NCBI GenBank assembly: GCA_021851885.1
Contig: JAJZBS010000011.1
Location: 1-47,723, forward strand
Direction of reading: 5' to 3'
Length of the DNA: 47,723 bases
Source: Actinomycetes bacterium
Lineage (GTDB): Bacteria; Actinomycetota; Acidimicrobiia; Acidimicrobiales; JAMCQF01
Of this stretch, positions 45,947 to 47,723 are shown one piece after another; the stretch's first letter is position 1, and every line of letters starts with the position of its first letter. Position numbers and translations under genes: made by a program. Below the pieces are notes generated by a model. The model was not told the origin of the DNA. It saw only the letters and a program-made list of their open reading frames with translations, and searched no databases.

Positions 45947-46978
45947 TCAACTCCGGCGGCCAGATCGGCGGCCGCGCCTCGCTTGCGACGCCGGAGCGTC
46001 GCCCTCGGCGGCACCGTGGCCGGTGAGGGCGAGAAAGACATCCTCGAGGGACGGGCGCCGGACGCCGAGGCCTTCGGTGTGGATACTGCGCGCGTCGAGA
46101 CGGCGGACGGTTTCCACGAGCGCACTCGACCCGCTCCCCCCCACCCGGATGCTTACGCGGCCGGCATCGGCGTCCACACTCGGAGCACTCCCGGACAGGG
46201 CACGTACTGCCTCGACGGCTTCGGCCGTGCGATCACGTTCGACGACGTGAAATTCGACGACGTCGCCACCGACCCGGTTTTTCAGATCCTGCGCGGTGCC
46301 GGCCGCGATGACCTTGCCGTGGTCGATGACCACGATCTCGTCGGCAAGCTCGTCGGCCTCTTCGAGATACTGGGTGGTGAGAAGCAACGTGGTCCCCGAC
46401 GAGACGAGCTCCCGGATCACTTCCCACATGCCGAGGCGACTGCGAGGATCGAGTCCTGTCGTGGGCTCATCCAAGAAGAGAACCGCCGGGCGCGACACCA
46501 GGCTGAGCGCGAGGTCGAGACGTCGTTGCATCCCGCCCGAATAACCTCTCGTGGGCCGGTCAGCCGCTTCGCCCAAGTCGAATCGCTCGAGCAGCTCCCC
46601 GGCTCGCCGCCGTCGCGTTTCGGCATCAAGGTGGTACAGGCGGCCCATGATCTCGAGATTCTCCCGGCCGGTCAGCTCCTCCTGGATGGCCGTCGACTGG
46701 CCGGCCAGGCCGATGATCTCGCGAACTGCCTCGGGGGAGCGCACGACGTCGCGGCCCTCAACCAAGGCCCGCCCACGATCGGGTGCGAGCAGCGTCGTCA
46801 GGACCTTGACAGCCGTCGTCTTTCCCGCTCCATTGGGACCGAGGAGCCCGAGAACGTGGCCACGTTCGACGACCAAGTCGATCCCGCGCAGCGCCTGCAC
46901 TTCGCCGAAGGACTTGTGGACGCCTTCGACGTAGACCGCGGGTCCATCCCAGGTCGGTTGTGCGCCTGACGTCGTCAT
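45947..46978 (-). CDS. ABC transporter ATP-binding protein (DrrA-like)
   Basis: I take ATG 46978 as start (AGGAG four bases upstream), giving 343 residues; the ORF-track extension upstream has no homology. Walker A is GLLGPNGAGKTTAVK, the Q-loop region IIGLAGQSTAIQEELTG, the signature YSGGMQRRLDLALSLV, Walker B AVLFLDEPTTGLDP, and the switch region TTQYLEEADELAD. The ~100-residue C-terminal extension (EAVRALSGSAPSVDADAGRV; RRPSLEDVFLALTG) is characteristic of DrrA-type exporters. It powers the adjacent DrrB-like permease. Confidence 0.96.
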   Translation of the reverse strand: MTTSGAQPTWDGPAVYVEGVHKSFGEVQALRGIDLVVERGHVLGLLGPNGAGKTTAVKVLTTLLAPDRGRALVEGRDVVRSPEAVREIIGLAGQSTAIQEELTGRENLEIMGRLYHLDAETRRRRAGELLERFDLGEAADRPTRGYSGGMQRRLDLALSLVSRPAVLFLDEPTTGLDPRSRLGMWEVIRELVSSGTTLLLTTQYLEEADELADEIVVIDHGKVIAAGTAQDLKNRVGGDVVEFHVVERDRTAEAVEAVRALSGSAPSVDADAGRVSIRVGGSGSSALVETVRRLDARSIHTEGLGVRRPSLEDVFLALTGHGAAEGDAPASQARRGRRSGRRS

Positions 46979-47370
46979 CGCTCTCCTGACAGAACCGGTC
47001 CGTGGCACCACTCGCGGCGAGAGCACGGCTTGTTTCTTGGCCTTGCGCCCCTCCCGGATATCGACCGAGGCAAACCGGCTCAGGAAGTGACGAGGTCCTA
47101 GGTGTTGTACTCGATCAGCGTGCTCTGGACAAGGACCCGGACCTGGCCCGTGCGGCCGGCTCTTGAACCTGAAGCACCCCGTCGTCGACGAACGGATGCG
47201 TGCCGCAACGTCGATGATCTCCCGTGCTACTAGGAGCGTGGGTCTGAATCGGCTATGGCGCCAGGTCCAGCGACGTTGGTGACGAGCTCCAACCTGAGCA
47301 TCTTCTCCTGCTGCCGTTCCAAAAGGCGGCTCAGATCCCCCGGTCGCCGTGAAGAGAGGCTCTGTCCTCA
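46979..47370. other. Intergenic region without a callable gene
   Basis: About 390 bp between the ABC transporter ATPase start and the transposase 3' end. Minus-strand frames contain unlinked fragments (for example QVRVLVQSTLIEYNT before a stop), but no complete gene or clear family. The promoter of the ABC operon must be here, and so probably is the end of the adjacent insertion sequence: GAGGCTCTGTCCTCA at 47353-47367 is a plausible terminal repeat, untestable because the other end lies outside the window. Confidence 0.5.
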
Positions 47371-47723
47371 CTATGCGGGGACGAACAGAACGCTGCCGCC
47401 TGCGTTGGCGAGCTTGCGCAAGTTGTGGCAAATGACGTGGAGCGTCCACTCGCCCTTCGCTCCGGCGAGGCCGCGCGGGCGAAGCTGGCCGGCCGCCTGG
47501 CGAACCTTCATCTGCCCGAAGGCCGGCTCGACGATCGCCTTTCTGCCCGCGTCGTCGGCGCGTCCCTTCTTCGTCCGGGGCCACCGAGCCATGCGTTCGC
47601 GTCGTGTCGCGTTCTTCGGGACCGGTCCGCGTGGTGTCTCTTGGAACTTCTCGCCGTGGCGTTGCCTCCCGGTCGCACAGAGGACATCGGGACCCAGGTC
47701 TTCTGTGGCTTCGAGGTTGTCCT
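47371..47723 (-). CDS. Transposase C-terminal part (IS1182-like), cut by the window edge
   Basis: The reading frame runs to the window edge, past the ORF-track start at 47592. The edge segment translates as DNLEATEDLGPDVLCATGRQ and continues RHGEKF, a conserved element of IS1182-type transposases. The ending VEPAFGQMKVRQAAGQLRPR, then GLAGAKGEWTLHVICHNLRK, is the family C-terminus. The catalytic centre would include the Glu in VEP; the upstream catalytic residues lie beyond the window. At least 117 residues are present, ending VLFVPA. This marks a second mobile element ~5 kb from the first. Confidence 0.87.
   Translation of the reverse strand, partial: DNLEATEDLGPDVLCATGRQRHGEKFQETPRGPVPKNATRRERMARWPRTKKGRADDAGRKAIVEPAFGQMKVRQAAGQLRPRGLAGAKGEWTLHVICHNLRKLANAGGSVLFVPA

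Noticed and set aside
46979-47370. Possible TetR regulator fragment upstream of the ABC exporter
   Set aside because: PTLLVAREIIDVAARI is faintly TetR-like, but no helix-turn-helix follows in any frame, so the resemblance is too weak to call.

Overview
The window reads as chromosomal DNA from a high-GC Gram-positive bacterium, most likely an actinomycete. The signs are many GTG/TTG starts, genes coupled by ATGA/GTGA overlaps, start codons only a few bases from promoter-like elements (leaderless transcripts), and families common in Actinomycetota (HAD-IB/PlsC fusion, DUF5522, drug-export ABC pairs, Rrf2-type regulator). An Acidimicrobiia-like lineage is my guess; no marker gene in the window settles it.

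Layout. 1-7.1 kb: tRNA-Val(CAC), a GNAT acetyltransferase, an anchored SGNH hydrolase, a methyltransferase, an FKBP isomerase/alpha-beta hydrolase lipoprotein pair, a wrecked amidase gene and a small membrane protein. 7.1-14.2 kb: a TetR gene divergent from a four-gene, fully overlapping operon (acyl-CoA-reductase/HAD fusion, zinc dehydrogenase, LarA-like DUF2088 protein, PlsC acyltransferase), which looks like a lipid-alcohol or ether/wax-lipid pathway. 14.3-20.5 kb: PP-loop ligase with DUF5522, a HAD-PlsC fusion divergent from a LysR gene, AIM24 protein with GNAT, and a secreted repeat protein. 20.8-29.9 kb: an OmpR/histidine kinase pair, then a five-gene methylamine-dehydrogenase-like (mau-like) cluster, then a NarL/histidine kinase pair, all on the minus strand.

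30.0-34.4 kb: a plus-strand operon of two membrane-anchored cupredoxins, a Tat-exported four-cluster Fe-S protein, a large NrfD-type quinone-binding membrane protein and two small membrane proteins. I read it as a quinone:cupredoxin electron-transfer complex related to the Fe-S/NrfD core of alternative complex III. 34.5-40.9 kb: a minus-strand operon (membrane polyferredoxin, ferredoxin-GltD-flavodoxin fusion, radical-SAM/SPASM enzyme) divergent from an Rrf2-SRPBCC fusion regulator through overlapping promoters.

40.9-47.7 kb: a complete insertion sequence with inverted repeats and a 5-bp target duplication lies exactly at the bioB stop codon, followed by bioB, a broken M48 protease gene, a DrrAB-type ABC exporter and the 3' end of a second transposase.

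The two strongest candidates for undescribed biology are the mau-like cluster (Cys-rich light-chain-like protein fused to three extracellular repeats, with no heavy chain and no visible second TTQ tryptophan) and the cupredoxin/Fe-S/NrfD operon. Both are predictions from sequence alone.
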